DNA from: Caprimulgus europaeus
Taxonomy: Eukaryota > Chordata > Aves > Caprimulgiformes > Caprimulgidae
NCBI GenBank assembly: GCA_907165065.1
Contig: OU015525.1
Location: forward strand, 52,833,537-52,897,536
Reading direction: 5' to 3'
DNA: 64,000 bases
The translations under genes were made by a program, and so were the position numbers. Below the pieces are notes generated by a model. The model was not told where the DNA came from. It worked only from the letters and a program-made list of their open reading frames with translations, and searched no databases. Positions 25,986 to 39,534 of this stretch are shown one piece after another; within the stretch, counting starts at the first letter, position 1, and each line of letters begins with the position of its first letter.

Positions 25986-26942
25986 GCCCCACTGCCTGAC
26001 ATTTCAGGGTGCGCTGCTTTCACCACAGGCTAACAGCCCGCCTAATAGGCTCCAGCGACACCGGACTTTGTCACAGTGTTCTAGTTTTCAAAGATTCAAA
26101 TGCTGAGGAATTTATGCTCTGATTTCACAGGCCTGTTAACCCAGCGCTGCTGAAGAGAAGCACTTAGACTTAGGATGGAACCTGAATGTTTCAGCATATA
26201 AAAGATTACATCAGCGCCAAAAGGTAAATAAATCAGTGATTAGCTAATAAAAAAAGGAGAGGAGAGTAAGCACAGAGAGAAGACAAAACTTAAAATTTTC
26301 CACCACCTTTTATATTTTGCATTTAATTTGCTATTATTTCTAAAACCCATGTTCCGAGTTCCTGTGGGCTCTGAACTTCTACAACAGAAGTGGGAAACAC
26401 AACAGCCAAATGGGACACAATTTAGAGAAACTAACTGTCCTGTTTAAGCCTACAAAACCTGCAAAAGCTATTTTGAAAAATATTGATTAATCAGTGAAAA
26501 TTAGAGAAAGTAGATTAAAAACAAAAAAACCCACAAATAACCACCCAAACATTTTTAGAACTAATTTTTTTCATGTACATTTTTGCAATATGTAATATAT
26601 TTTCTAATCACATGTTGATAGCCTACAGATATTCTGATAACCCTATTTCATTATTCCCATAGACAAGCATTTTATACACACAGAATTCTTCAATTAAATG
26701 CGGAATATTTTAAGTTTCCACATAAGGCCCTGTTCTTAAAGTATGGCTGCAGAAAAGCACTGACATGCTAAAATAATTCTACCTTGATACTTCAGTAAGA
26801 ACTCAAGAATGGCATTACTGTCAAAGTCAAACTAATAATTTGGTGACAGATTTTTTCTTCTTTTTTGGAACACTATGTAAGATAATTTCTCCTTGCAAAT
26901 GCCTTTCAGATTCATCATCACATGCTATTTCTATTATCCAAT
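25986..26942. other. AKAIN1 upstream flank, nothing recognised
   Basis: The sequence falls sharply back to AT-rich after the CpG island. No exon or repeat recognised. Confidence 0.55.
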
Positions 26943-27350
26943 TTCACAGAATCACAGAATGTCAGGGATTGGAAGGGACCTCGAAAGATCATCTAGTCCA
27001 ATCCCCCTGACGGAGCAGGAACACCTAGATGAGATCACACAGGAAGGCGTCCAGGCGGGTCTTGAATGTCTCCAGAGAAGGAGACTCCACAACCTCCCTG
27101 GGCAGCCTGTTCCAGTGCTCTGTCACCCTCACAGTAAAGAAGTTTCTTCTCAAGTTTAAGTGGAACCTCCTGTGTTCCAGCTTACACCCATTACCCCTTG
27201 TCCCATCACTGGTTGTCACCGAGAAGTGTCTAGCTCCATCCTCGTGACCTTTATATTCACACTTTATATATTTATAAACATTAATGAGGTCACCCCTCAG
27301 TCTCCTCCAAGCTAAAGAGGCCCAGCTCCCTCAGCCTTTCCTCATCTGGA
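26943..27350 (-). mobile_element. CR1 LINE 3' fragment
   Basis: Plus strand starts TCACAGAATCACAGAATG, then GGATTGGAAGGGACCTCG, the reverse complement of a CR1 3' end. It differs in sequence from the ATCATAGAATC group and belongs to a different subfamily. It includes the ORF2 C-terminal coding part and ends near a CTCAGCCTTTCCTCATCTGG block. Confidence 0.92.
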
Positions 27351-29210
27351 TATTAATTTTATCAAAAGATTTTCCTCTGAGCAATTTCAGCTTCTTTATT
27401 GCCATTTGTTTGTCTCCTGTCTTGTATTTCAGAGATTCATTTTCACTTCTCTCAGATGGCAACTGAAATAACTAACCTAAACATGATACTTCTGACTGCT
27501 CAGAAACCATGTCCCCACTAAGAATGTTTCTTCAAAAATCTTTATCCTTTTTTCATTTATCATCATTCTCATCCCCCTTACACCTGAGAACTAACAGGAT
27601 ACCTACGAACTGAAATAGAATAATTTCTAGCACAGGTATCCCACATAAAATAGAGAAAAATTACAAGTCAGTGATATTCAACATTCTTAAGAGATAGCTC
27701 AAGGATACCCTATTATCTTTTGAAAATCAAGACTGATACATATTTTGGAAAGCCTGTAGGAAAATATGCACTGGTATTTTTATGATGCATATGTTATGTG
27801 ACCCCTACATACTTGGTTCATGTGTTCAATGGAGACTCAGCCATCATGAAAAAAAAAAAAGTTAATCCACTTTTCCCAAAAACCAAAAAACTCAATTGGA
27901 TATATTTCAATTACATACAGATTGAAAATAAATTAGATATATGTTTCTAAGGGAGTGGGTTTCAAGACAGTGGAGCTGCTTATTAAAAGATTTTCAAAAC
28001 AGAAAATACAATCTGATTTCTTTATCTGATGTCTGTATTTAATCTAATAAAGTACCCAGAACACGCACATTTTATTTTAGAGTCTTTAGCTTTCTTGCTC
28101 AAATTAAAAGTTACTAGCAGTTAATGTTTTCTGCCAGAGGAAAAAAAAATGTTATCAAAAAGCATCTTGGGCTTCTTTTTTTCATTTAATTATTTTTTGA
28201 ATTTCACATTTGGTCACAAGTTCAAATGCACAAAAATCACCAAAATAATTGCACAGGACAGAGTTCTGTAATGAAGTGTCACCTCAAAAAATGTGCAGTT
28301 AATGCAGTACAAGAATCAAAACAAACAGCGCACTAGTAATTCTCCTTTAACTTCAGATCAGTGGAAAACAACATTTCTTATGCTCAGTTATTAAAAAAAA
28401 ACCTTTGAGAATGAAGCACAGTGGTAAAAATTAGGTTATACCATTAAACTAAATTACTTGGGTTTTAGTTCATTTAAAGATGTACCATCAAGTTGTATGA
28501 AAGAGGGAATGCAAAAGCACTTAAAAAAATCTGCATATATTTTTATCAGCAATTATAAAGTCCCTGCCTAGTGTATCATTTCAGTTCTTACTGTTTCAGT
28601 GAGGAATTTCTGGTTCCTGTAGAATATCAGGAGAATTTTAAAATTCTTGAGTACATATCTTCAAAGATTTTTTTTTAAAAGTCTTGACTTACTTAGAGGG
28701 CACTTTGTTACGAACTTTAACATTTTTAGCACTTAGCTTTTACATTTTTAGACAGTTACAAAAATCAAGTTGACTGATGTCACTTTAAATCATGCATTGC
28801 TATTTGTAATTCCATGCTTTTACATCTGAAGTAAATCCTTTATTCTAATGGAGCTGAAAACAATTATTTGGTCACATGGATTCAGAAGCATAGTAAACAT
28901 TTTTCCAGGAAGAAATAATTTTTACCTGAAGTTGTTCAATGTTTCAATGTTTTGTTTACATGAATGTGCAGCTGCCATTGTAAAGGGAGGCATCTAAGTG
29001 TTTCCGGAAGAACCACTTCGAAGTAATCATCTAAATATAAATGAAAACGTAATAAAATAATATAAAGCTAAGAAGAGAGAATAAAGAAGATTTTGTTATG
29101 TCTCTATCAAAGGCTAATTTTATATTTTATAAAAAGCTTTCTACCTAACCTTGAGTATAAGCTAGTTCTGAGCCATTTTTTTATATTTCCTTACACATGC
29201 CAACATTAAA
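27351..29210. other. Intergenic, nothing recognised
   Basis: AT-rich unique sequence between two CR1 copies. No long frame and no RNA gene seen. Confidence 0.6.
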
Positions 29211-29870
29211 AATCATAGAATCATAGAATGGTCTGGGTTGGAAGGGACCTTAAAGATCATCTAGTTCCAACTCCCCTGCCATGAGCAGGGACACCTTCCA
29301 CTAGATCAGGTTGCTCAAAGCCTCATCCAACCTGGCCTTGAACACTTCCAGGGAGGGGGCAGCCACAGCTTCACTGGGCAACCTGTTCCAGTGTCTGACC
29401 ACCTTCACAGTAAAGAATTTCTTCCCCATATCTAATCTAAACCTCCCCTCTTCCAGCTTAAAGCCATTTCCCCCTTGTTCTGTCACTACCTGCCCTTGTA
29501 AAAAGTCCTCCCCCAGCTTTCTTGTAGGCTCTCTTCAGGTACTGGAAGGCCGCTATAAGATCTCCCCGAGGCCTTCTCTTCTCCAGGCTGAACAGCCCCA
29601 ACTCTCTCAGCCTGTCCCCATAGGAGAGGTGCTCCAGCCCTCGGATCATCCTCATGGCCTCACCTGGACTCGTTCTAACAGGTTCATGTCTTTCTTGTGT
29701 TGGGGGCTCCAGAATCGGACATAGTACTCCAGGAGGGGCCTTACAAGAGTGGAGTAGAGGGAGATAATCATCTCGCTTGACCTGCTGGCCACGCCCAGGA
29801 TACAGTTGGTCTTCTGGCTGCAAGCACACACTGCCGGCTCATGTTGAGCTTCTCATCCACCACTACTCCC
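29211..29870 (-). mobile_element. CR1 LINE 3' fragment
   Basis: Starts with tandem ATCATAGAATC on the plus strand. On the minus strand it codes remnants of the ORF2 C-terminus (for example [20 protein letters not shown]) in several frames. It is 5'-truncated. Similar in family and orientation to the copies at 3.1 and 34.7 kb. Confidence 0.93.
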
Positions 29871-32800
29871 AATCACACCTAGCTCTCTGGGAGGGAAGAG
29901 TTATATGATCAGTAAACTGCTTGAACTACTTGTCATCTTTTCCTACACTGGGTAGTATCCTAATGGTCTTCAAAAAGCAGTTAGAGTTAGAGTCACTGAC
30001 TACCTTATGGTTAAGCTTAACAATAAAAATCTTTACTAGCCAAGGTGCAATACATTACATCTGAAAGTTTAAGGAAACTGTTCAGAGGAAATAATTGTGA
30101 CTGAGTGTCAGCAAGAAATACCCAAAATTATTTAGATGAATATTTAAAGTGTCAAAAGGTAATTTCTAGAGCAGTGATCATAAGAGTCAGTGTCCTAGAT
30201 TTAGACTAGAAAAATTAATGCCTCTGCAATTAATATAACTCTAACAGACAGATGAAGGGAATAAACACAAAAGGGAAAAGAGAAAAATCCAAACTGATAG
30301 AATCACCATTCTCCTGAAAAAGGAAATAAATGAAAAGACAGTCCTGGCCGTGAGTATTTCACAGGAACAGCAATGCACAATGCTCAGCAGCCAAAGACAT
30401 GAGACCTTGAAAGCCAGAGCAAGAACACACAACATTTCCAGAGACAGTAAAAAGTGAATACCATTAGATTAGAGATAAATATGGCCATCAGAGTTTCAAT
30501 ATATTATTCATTTTTCTTAATTAATCTGATAAACTGCATAGTAGTCCAGAGTTGAGATTTACAAACATGGATAAGCTTCAGATCAAGTCTAAAAGAAACA
30601 GCTGTACAGTTTGGGGTAGGTTTTTTTTGTGTTCTTTTACTATCACAAAGATGAGTGCACGCCAGGACTTCTCACAGCATGTAAAGAGATCCCAAAAGTC
30701 CAACTTCCATCTAGGGAATCTCTAGCAGATTACATCGCCGCCCTCACAATATCTGAACGTCTCACACCCATTAATGATTATCTTCCAACAGTCCCCTAAA
30801 AAGTAAATTGGTATCTTCTTGTTATAGACAAGAGTCAAAATTAAAGAAGCTGAATCCAAAGCAAAAACTAACCAATAAGGAGGTCTAAATACAAGACTGA
30901 ATCCTTCACCTAAAACATTACTACATACACAACTGCAAAAAACAGTGGAGTCAAAGTAATTGCTGCTCCGACCTGCCACACCTGTGTAGACAGCAGTCTC
31001 TTCACTGAGACAGACAAATGAGTCACAGTCCAAAATTCAGAGCCTTTAGATTACACAGGAACAATTTTATACAGCAAAGAATTAAGTCCAGTCAAGTCCA
31101 TGGCTAATGGCTCTGGATCTAGCAGAGATACTGTGAAACATAGGAAGAGACTTTAAAGTACCTCACACAACCACTGACTCATGACATTGACAAGGCTGTA
31201 CCATTCTGCACCATGCTAAAGACTCATAGGACAGGTTGGGAGTCTGCCACAAGTAAAACCCTCATCTTCAAACCTTTTCTGTTCTACCAGCACGACAACA
31301 TATTTGTTAGACTAAAAATGAATACTTCCACATGTGCCTTCCTCTTTTCTATAAAAAGTGTTTTAAGACCCTGATCATACTGTAACTTATAGGTGTTTTA
31401 AATTGACACAAGTAATAAAATCAGGCATGTGCTCAAGTCTTCAAAGAATTTAAAAGGAAAGAAGCAAAGAAGCATTTATGACCTATGGCAAAACTGCTAG
31501 CCAGTGAGCTAAGTTGAAGAAAAGGCAGCCTTAAAATAAATGAAGACATTTCCAAACTTGCAAGAAAATGCTATTTCATTGAAGTTGTTAATAAATTCAG
31601 ATATAAAACTTTGATAAACGTTAACAACCTAAATATTAAATTACGTGCTTAATTTAATGCTCAAAGAAGAGAACAAAGATATGTAAAATTGAAATATCAA
31701 AATCATCACTTTAACATGCTACCGAACAGCTTACATTGTTCCAGGACAGAGAATGGGAAACTATACTGAATTACACCAATATAAAATATAAAGAGTAAAT
31801 ACACAATGTGGTTTCCTAACTTGTGCTATAGAGTCAAAAGGATGGGCATTTCATCATGCATGAGTAAAAATCAAACAATTTGGCCAAGAATTTTAAACTA
31901 TGTTTGCAAACATCAACCTTGTTACAAAAGAGAGGATTTAAAAGAGTATCAAACTTAAAATAAGGTTATCAAGATTCACAGAGCATAATCCTCAGCCAAT
32001 TGAAGAGCATCTATAATAGGACATCCCTGCTCTGGCAGAATTCATCACATCCATCAAATCAGGGCTCCCCTCTGACTGCTTTTAATCTGTCCTTGGAATA
32101 ACAGGAGATCTATGAGAAAGTCAGACAATTGGATAAAAGAAAAATTAGTTACTGAAGTGGAAAATTAAACCTATGTTTCATATTGAAAACATTTACTAAC
32201 TCTCTTAAAATGGGTAATTCTTAACTTTTAATTTAAAAAATTGCTGTCGAACCTACCTGTATTTACGATGGCAGCCATGACATTTTCAAGTAAAAATTTC
32301 TGATGTATGTCAGGTTTTCTGCAGACTGAATGGCAAAACTCCAGCATAAATAAACTTGCCTGTCACACACTTTTAAAACTTTGTTTTAATTGTTACTATG
32401 TGTAGAGCTGTAAATAACTTATTCCAGCACACAAGCCCAGTTATCTTTACACCTCTGACTCATCTGAAATACAAAAGCAAGGGTATAATTGTTCCTCCCT
32501 ACTTGCCAAGTAGACAGATTGAACTCTTTCCCTATTTGATTTAAGATCAAGAATTCCAGAAAAAAAGTAAGGATGTATGTATTTTTTTAAAAAAATCAAG
32601 TTTCTCCAATAGAAGCATTCAATGAGATCTTACTGCTTTTCAGGAGTATAAGGTTTCACGTACAGTCCTGAACAGTTAAAGACTGAAACCTTACACCAGC
32701 ATTACAAAGTTTATGTCTCAAAATCCTGGTTTAAGCTTTCTTTTACACTTTAAGAGCAAGAATATAGTGGCCATGACTGTTATAATCTTACTGGAAAATC

Positions 32801-34717
32801 TGGATGAATTAGTAAAATATTACTGGGAAAAATAACAAAATCACTAACAGCTGTAATATAAAATAAGGTATCTTTTAAAAATAAAATATGCAAATGTTGC
32901 TACTTCAGATGGTGAAGTCTTGTTAAAAGTAAAGCACAGAAAACTATGAGAAATATCAGAAAACAAAACTCATTTACAGGGAAGAACTTTTCACTGAAAG
33001 AAGGCAACTTTTCACAAAGAATGCCTTCCGCAGCCTCAGCTACACAAGTGATGAGCTATGTTTAAAACCCTTTAATCTGAAGTACCAAAGGGAAATGTAA
33101 AAATGCCCACAATTTATATATTCAGGCCTTCAAATGAATTCATATTTATACCTGGAAAGAAATCAAATCAATAATTTTAAAAACTTCAAGTTTACCACAG
33201 AAGCCAAAAGACAGAAAAAAAAAATAAATTCTTAACATTAAGTCAGTCTAGTTGACATCACCTAAAGAAATATAGAATCTACCCCTACACTTTGGATTTA
33301 TATTATTCACAATAACTAAAAAGATTATTTGATTATTTTTTCACAGTAAGTGATCTAAAATAGACTTAAATAAGTATGAAGTTAATATTGTCTACTTCTA
33401 CTACTTGTAAACATTAACTTATGCTGCAAAAATATAATTTTTCATCCTTTTGAGGTTAACAGTTTTGTCTTTCAGTGAACTGAATACCTATTGTCTTTTA
33501 TAACTACTATTTCCTCCTTAGCCTGAGCAACCTGTCACAGTTCAAGGCTTTGTAGGATTGCTGGATGAGAGGCAATCTGGGTCAGATTAATTTAAATAAT
33601 TTAAAAAAAGAAAAAAAAAATACCCACAACTTCAAAGCAGAAATTCTGTTTTTCTGAAAAAGCAGAAACAAAGCACACACATCTCCCTCTTCAAAATCCC
33701 ACAAGACTACCACCAGTGGTTCTTCAAAGGAGTTATGTCTGGTACTTTCTGTTGCCTGGGTGCTTCTCACAAATGCTCTGCAACAAGTGCCGTGTTTCAT
33801 CACCTTGTATTTAACATGATGCCGAGTTTGGTAAGTCCCGCTCCATTTGTTCTAGCTAGATATGTGCTCCTGCCACTTCCCTTGGATCAAATCTAATGAA
33901 TTGGTTTAACAACATAGCTCAACCTAAAACTAACTCACTGAAGCACTAAATTGCTTTGTTAAAGAAACTCACCCAACTGGCTTATCCCGAAGCCACAAAA
34001 GCCAGTAAATCTGAGGCAAACAAGACTGAGAAAACAGGTGCAAAAGGTGCAAGAGAGGAAAGGAGAGAAAGGGATTACCCCTTTTAGCAACAATTTGCAG
34101 TTTTACTATGGCAGGCAAAACAGAAAGCTGCTGTCTTACGAGGCAGCTGCACAATAGCCAAAGTCCATCTAAATTGGGGCTGCTCTTCCACTGACCCTAG
34201 CACTGAGGCAACTGTGTGGCACTGCTAAGAAGGTGAAGAAAAAAATGCCTCAAAACAGTTCTTAGTTTTGACTCTCCATGAAGTAATTCTCTGAGACATT
34301 GCATGAGTGCTACTGCAGACAAAGGAACTATAATAAATTGCAGCAATGACAACTTTGGTTGTCTTAAATCATCATGGATCTGATGTCTTGACCTTGTTTA
34401 GCTTCTCCCTTAACTTGCAAACAGGGAAACATCTCATGACATAGCTGTGCCTTGGACACGAAGCCTACTGCCTTGGTGCATTACTGCTCTCTTTTGGTCA
34501 TCACTTAGGACAGACAAATAGGTTTGAGTTAAAAAGAGTTCTAACTCCACCAAGAATAGATTGAATTTGGATCAAAGCTGACAGACATTAGTTTCTTAAC
34601 AGAAGAGCACATACTATTCAGCATATTAATGAGAAGTCGGAGTATTAGCTCTACCATAGTTCTATGCATAGTAAACTCTACACAGAGAAATAGGTGAAAT
34701 TCTTTTCAGCTTCACTT
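29871..34717. other. Intergenic, nothing recognised
   Basis: AT-rich sequence. Open frames are at most about 100 codons and show no family features. Confidence 0.6.
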
Positions 34718-35415
34718 AGAATCATAGAATGGTTTGGGTTGGAAGGGACTTTTAAAGGTCACCTACTCCAACCTCCCTGCAGTAAGCAGGGACATCTTCA
34801 ACTAGATCAGGTTGCTCAGAGCCCTGTCCAACCTGACCTTGAATGTTTCAAGGGATGGGACTTCTACCACCTCCCTGGGAAACACATTCCAGTGTTTCAC
34901 CACCTTCATTGTAAAAAAATTCTTCTTTTTATCTAGTCTAAATCTCCTCTCTTTTAGTTTTAAACCATTACCCCTTGTCCTGTTGCTACAGGCCCTGTTA
35001 AAAAGCTTGTCCCCATCCTTCTTACAGGCCCCGTCTAAGTATTGAAAGGCTACAATAAGGTGTCCCCAGAGCTTTCTCTTCTCCAGGCTGAACAGCCCCA
35101 ACTATCTCAGCCCTTTTTTTGTAAGAGAGGTGTTCCGTCCATCTGACGGCTTTTGTGGCTTCCTCTGGACTTGCTCTAACAGGTCCATGCCTTTCCTGTG
35201 TTGGTGACTCCAGAGCTCGATGTAGTACTCCAGGTGGGGTCTCACGAGAGTGGAGTAGAGGGAGAGAATCACCTCCCTCGACCTGCTGGCCACAACACTT
35301 TTGATGCAGCCCAGAATACGGTTGGCCTTCTGGGCTGCAAGCGCTCACTGCCGGCTCATGTTCAGCTTTTCATTCACCAATACCTCCAAGTCCTTCTCCA
35401 TAGGGTTGCTCTTGT
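34718..35415 (-). mobile_element. CR1 LINE 3' fragment
   Basis: Starts GAATCATAGAATGGTTTGGG on the plus strand. Minus-strand frames keep ORF2 C-terminal pieces such as [16 protein letters not shown] and RGNGLKLKERRFRLD, in more than one frame. The 5' truncation lies near 35415. Confidence 0.93.
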
Positions 35416-38400
35416 TTGAACTTCTCCACCCTGAAAAGCCTTCAAAAAGAAAGAATTCAACAAGAATAAAAGAATATAACTTAGGAATGAGATTTGTCCA
35501 GACAAGACAAACTTTAAGGGGATGACAATGTAAGACAGAGCAAGCTGTCACTACTTCACTACAGTGAAAATGAGAAGGTCTCATTCCTTCCTCTTCCCTG
35601 TTTAACCTCATCCTTGCTCCTGCCTGAGTGCCTTCATCACTTACCTTGCACTGACATGGAAGTTCACCATACATCTTTGTGAGCAGGAAAGGAGGGGAGA
35701 AGGAACAAGATTCACTCTTTCAGCAGAATTAAACGGTACCATACAAAGCCTACTTTGATAGGCCTTTAGAAGATGGCATTCTCAAAAAAGAAGCTTTATA
35801 GCAGAACAGAAACAAATAAAAAACAATGCGTAAATTTCAAAACAAATACAGAGAAACAATCAATTTTAAGCTATTTTTCCATATTGAAGAAGCCACTTTC
35901 TATACACATACATCTTTGCAAAGTAATCAGATAAAATCCTATTGCCATCTGAGGAAACATTCCTTAATGTCTTAAGCAGATCTCATTAAAACTTCAGTTA
36001 TTTTGTAACAGGACATGGGGGAATGATAATGGGCTTATTTGGGATACAAAGAAGATGGACTGGATCCTGTAATATAAAGAAAAAAAGGGGTTAAATGCTC
36101 CTTAGATATAGACAGTCAGTATAGCTAGGTATTTCTAGTGTAACAGAGCTGTAGAAACAGATACCTTGTGGCTTTCACACACAGGAAAAATAAATCTATA
36201 AACTGCTTCTAAATGTTGGAGGTTAAGGTAATGAAATAAAAACAACGAATTATCATGTGAGGCTGCTGACTTCTTAAGGAAGTGAAAACATTGTTCTTAG
36301 ATGTAATGTATCCTAAATACATTAAATACAAATGACATGCAAATTTTTATTAGTTTAATAAATGCAATGTTTAGAATATTTTTAACAGTATATTCTTGTT
36401 TTTCCTCCAGCTTTAAATCTGTTTATATGCATACGTAATATGCAGTTACTGTCTTATGTACTTATTCAAAATGGCACAGTATTAGTAAAAATAAAATACA
36501 TTTGGAATTTTCATTCAGTAAGAATTACAATTTCTTGTTAGTACCACTCATTTTACAAACCTGCTTTCTTTCAAGAACTACAGACTTTAAAAAAAAAATA
36601 TACGTATATCTCTGAAGGAATCTGGGATAGAGGTACCCACAAGTTCTGCTTTGGCCACACCTTTTGTTATCCATATACTGAACAGGTCAGACATGGTACA
36701 ACTTTATTCATATGGTCTACATGTTTTTCAAGTTTATCTATAAAAAATTAGATGTTTAACTATAGATTACTAAAAAAAGCCAGTAAGACTTAAAAAATCT
36801 GTTTCTATTTTAAAGAGTTCTAGTGCTGTTCATATTAGAACCACTGAATTTCATTAAGTTTCAGAGTTCTGTAAATATCTATAGGAGCAGAGCCTACAAA
36901 TAAAAAAAGAAAAAACAACAGTGGAAATACACTGAAAAACATCAATATTGTATAAATCACTATTTTTAGCTATTCTATTATTTCAGATTTCTTGTATTAC
37001 ACTTAAAAATCATTCCTGAGAAGAGATGTCTGGACTCTTATGACACCTATTTAACAAAATCTATTAATGGAAATCCTCCATCTGTTCTGAAATTAGTAAG
37101 AATGTTATTATAATTGTTTTAGATCTATATGGAGACAAATGACAGACCAACTGCTGTAATGGAATTTTTAATGAAACATGCACATTTCTGGCTGATTGGA
37201 CACACTACTGTGATCTGCGGAACCACTGTTTGGAAAAGATGAAAATTCCTTAGATCTGTCTTTACCTTCTAGCTAGCATTATCCTACTCTGTACCTATCT
37301 GTAAATGTTCACATTCAGAAAAGTTGTATATTCTTAGCAGTACATGTACTTTGTTTCAGAAATGTTTTCTCTCTTCTCTAAGATACAGGTGTCTAAATTC
37401 ATAAAGGACTTAATAATAGATAATCTGTCTCTAAAAATATACTCTAAGCTTAGGGCAGACTTTCGATATCATCTGTGATTTTATTCTATATCTCACCCAA
37501 CCCTATTAATTTAAATATCCTTACTCGCTGTGAATTGCTTCATTTTCTAATGTTTGTTTAAATATTGATAAGAAGAGTCTGTGGGGAGGGAGGGGGAGGG
37601 GGAGTGGAGAAGGTCTGGAAGGTATTCATTCCTGAACTTCTGCAGCTTCCAAACTGAGTTGTGACAAATAACGAGCAGAATACCCATGGCTAACACAATT
37701 TGGATCAGAAATTAAGGAGATACTAGAGTTCAAAATGTGTTCTCTTTGTTCCTTTTTCTCTTTACAAGACAACCACACTGTTTTAAGAACACACAGTTAA
37801 GATCACAGAATAGCAAAGTTCTTATTTTAAATATTTATTTTTATTCTAAGTTATTTAGTCTTTTAAAGTACAAATCCTTTTAACTAAATGGTTTACTTCC
37901 TTAATATTTCTATCTTTTTGCAACTGGGAAGACTTTGGCTTAGCATCTCAACCTTATAGGCCCATTTGCATCACCAGAAGAACCTCATTTCACATCAGCA
38001 GACAGATTGCTGCGTTATATACGTGTAAGCCCTGGTCACGTAAACACCTGCTCATTTACTTAATTTCAATACACGGAGAGCCCCAGTGAAGCCACTTGGT
38101 CACCTAACATCATAACAGGGACAGATGCTTAAGTATTCTAGGCCTTCTCCCTGTCTTCAATAGAAACAATTGGGAAGGGAAGAAAAAATTATCTATGGTT
38201 TTCCAAAAAAAAAAAAAAAAAAAGTAAGGTAAGTTCACATCCTTAAAACAGAAGATAGCAGTAGTGGAAATCACCAATACAGTTCTCAGCTTCAGAAAAA
38301 TAACTGAGCCTTTGCCTTCTTGATCAATACTCTCATTGTTGGTCTCAGGAACATACAGCAGTCTTCTGACTTTTAGACAGCTAAACACTACCAAGAGGCC

Positions 38401-38964
38401 AAGGCCCCTTTCAAAACCTTTGCCTCGGGAGCGATTCCATTGGTTTCACTGAATTTGTTCCTGTGACAGACTGTTGAGACCAAATCTCATGTTTATATCT
38501 GTCCAAGGAATGAGCAACAATAACATTTGTTACTCCCTCTGCACCCTTTTGTATTAGAATGTGTATAATATCAACCTGTCCCAGTTTTAAAAAGCTACAA
38601 ACATCATGCAATCCTTCTAGCCATAACCTCATACAACTCTCACAGCTGTAAGATTTAACAATAGCAGATTTTACTCTGATGTAAAACATGATGTTACCAC
38701 ACTTTCCGTTGTGTGTCTTTTAATGCAAGCTTGCCTTTCTATAATTTCAAAGTCACAGCCCAATTGCTTGTGCCCAAATGTCAGAGGGCAACTTTCCTTA
38801 ACTGTAAGCATTGACCTCTGTCTTTGCATCCAAGCATCTGCTGTCCCAGTGAGCATCACGTTCATTTATTACTTTCCAAAAAAACCCAACGAGACTCTTC
38901 TTCCCAGGTTTAGTTTATCCATCAGCTTCAAGGCAGAATGAACTATATTTAAACCATTCCTAAC
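35416..38964. other. Intergenic, nothing recognised apart from short tracts
   Basis: AT-rich. Includes the G-rich tract at 37.6 kb and an A19 run at 38205-38223. No exon recognised. Confidence 0.55.
37580..37607 (+). repeat. G-rich tract
   Basis: Runs of three to five G separated by single A (GGGGAGGGAGGGGGAGGGGG). It has G-quadruplex potential and sits in an otherwise AT-rich intergenic stretch. Confidence 0.7.
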
Positions 38965-39185
38965 ATGTTTGTCTAACCCATTCTTGAATACCACCACTAG
39001 CGGAGACTGCAGTGCTTTCCCAGGCATTCTGTTTTAATAATTCATTATTCAACCCTTTCATTTTTCTCCTAATGTCTAATGTAAATGTTTACTGCTGTAA
39101 TTTATGCTCATTACCTCTTGCACTCCTCATAGGAGACCTAGAGAAAACTTACTTTCCTCATCTTTTACTCTTTTGACCTCTTATC
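38965..39185 (-). mobile_element. Ancient CR1-like LINE fragment
   Basis: Strongly diverged but collinear with the CR1 3' coding end: a CCATTCTTGAATACC block, then GCATTCTGTTTTAATAATTC, CCTAATGTCTAATGTAAATG and GCTCATTACCTCTTG in the usual order. The tail repeat is lost. It lies just beyond the probable ZBTB14 3' end. Confidence 0.6.
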
Positions 39186-39534
39186 ACAACAGATCTGTTT
39201 TTTACAGATTCATTCACGCCAATTTTATCATCTAAGAAAAAGCAAACACAATTTTAGATAAGAAAACATAGCAAGACTAATATATTTAGAAAAAAAAGTA
39301 GATCCCATTTTGGACCTACTATCTTTATATCTATGATCATATACAGTAAAACATTTTAACAATGGTTATTTATCATGTTCCTCAAGAGAACCAATAAAAT
39401 GCAATGAATACACATCCTTTGATGTTGCACAGATACAAAATGTATAGTTTGTTTACAAACTAATATTACTGAATGTAAAATGAAGCAACATTTTAAAAAA
39501 ATATATTGGTAAAGGTCCAAAGTTTACACTTTCT

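Noticed and set aside
25405..25992. Overlapping frames of 60-133 codons on both strands
   Set aside because: CpG-island composition and the minisatellite explain them; only the first 16 coding bases of the minus-strand frame at 25599 are real AKAIN1 coding sequence.
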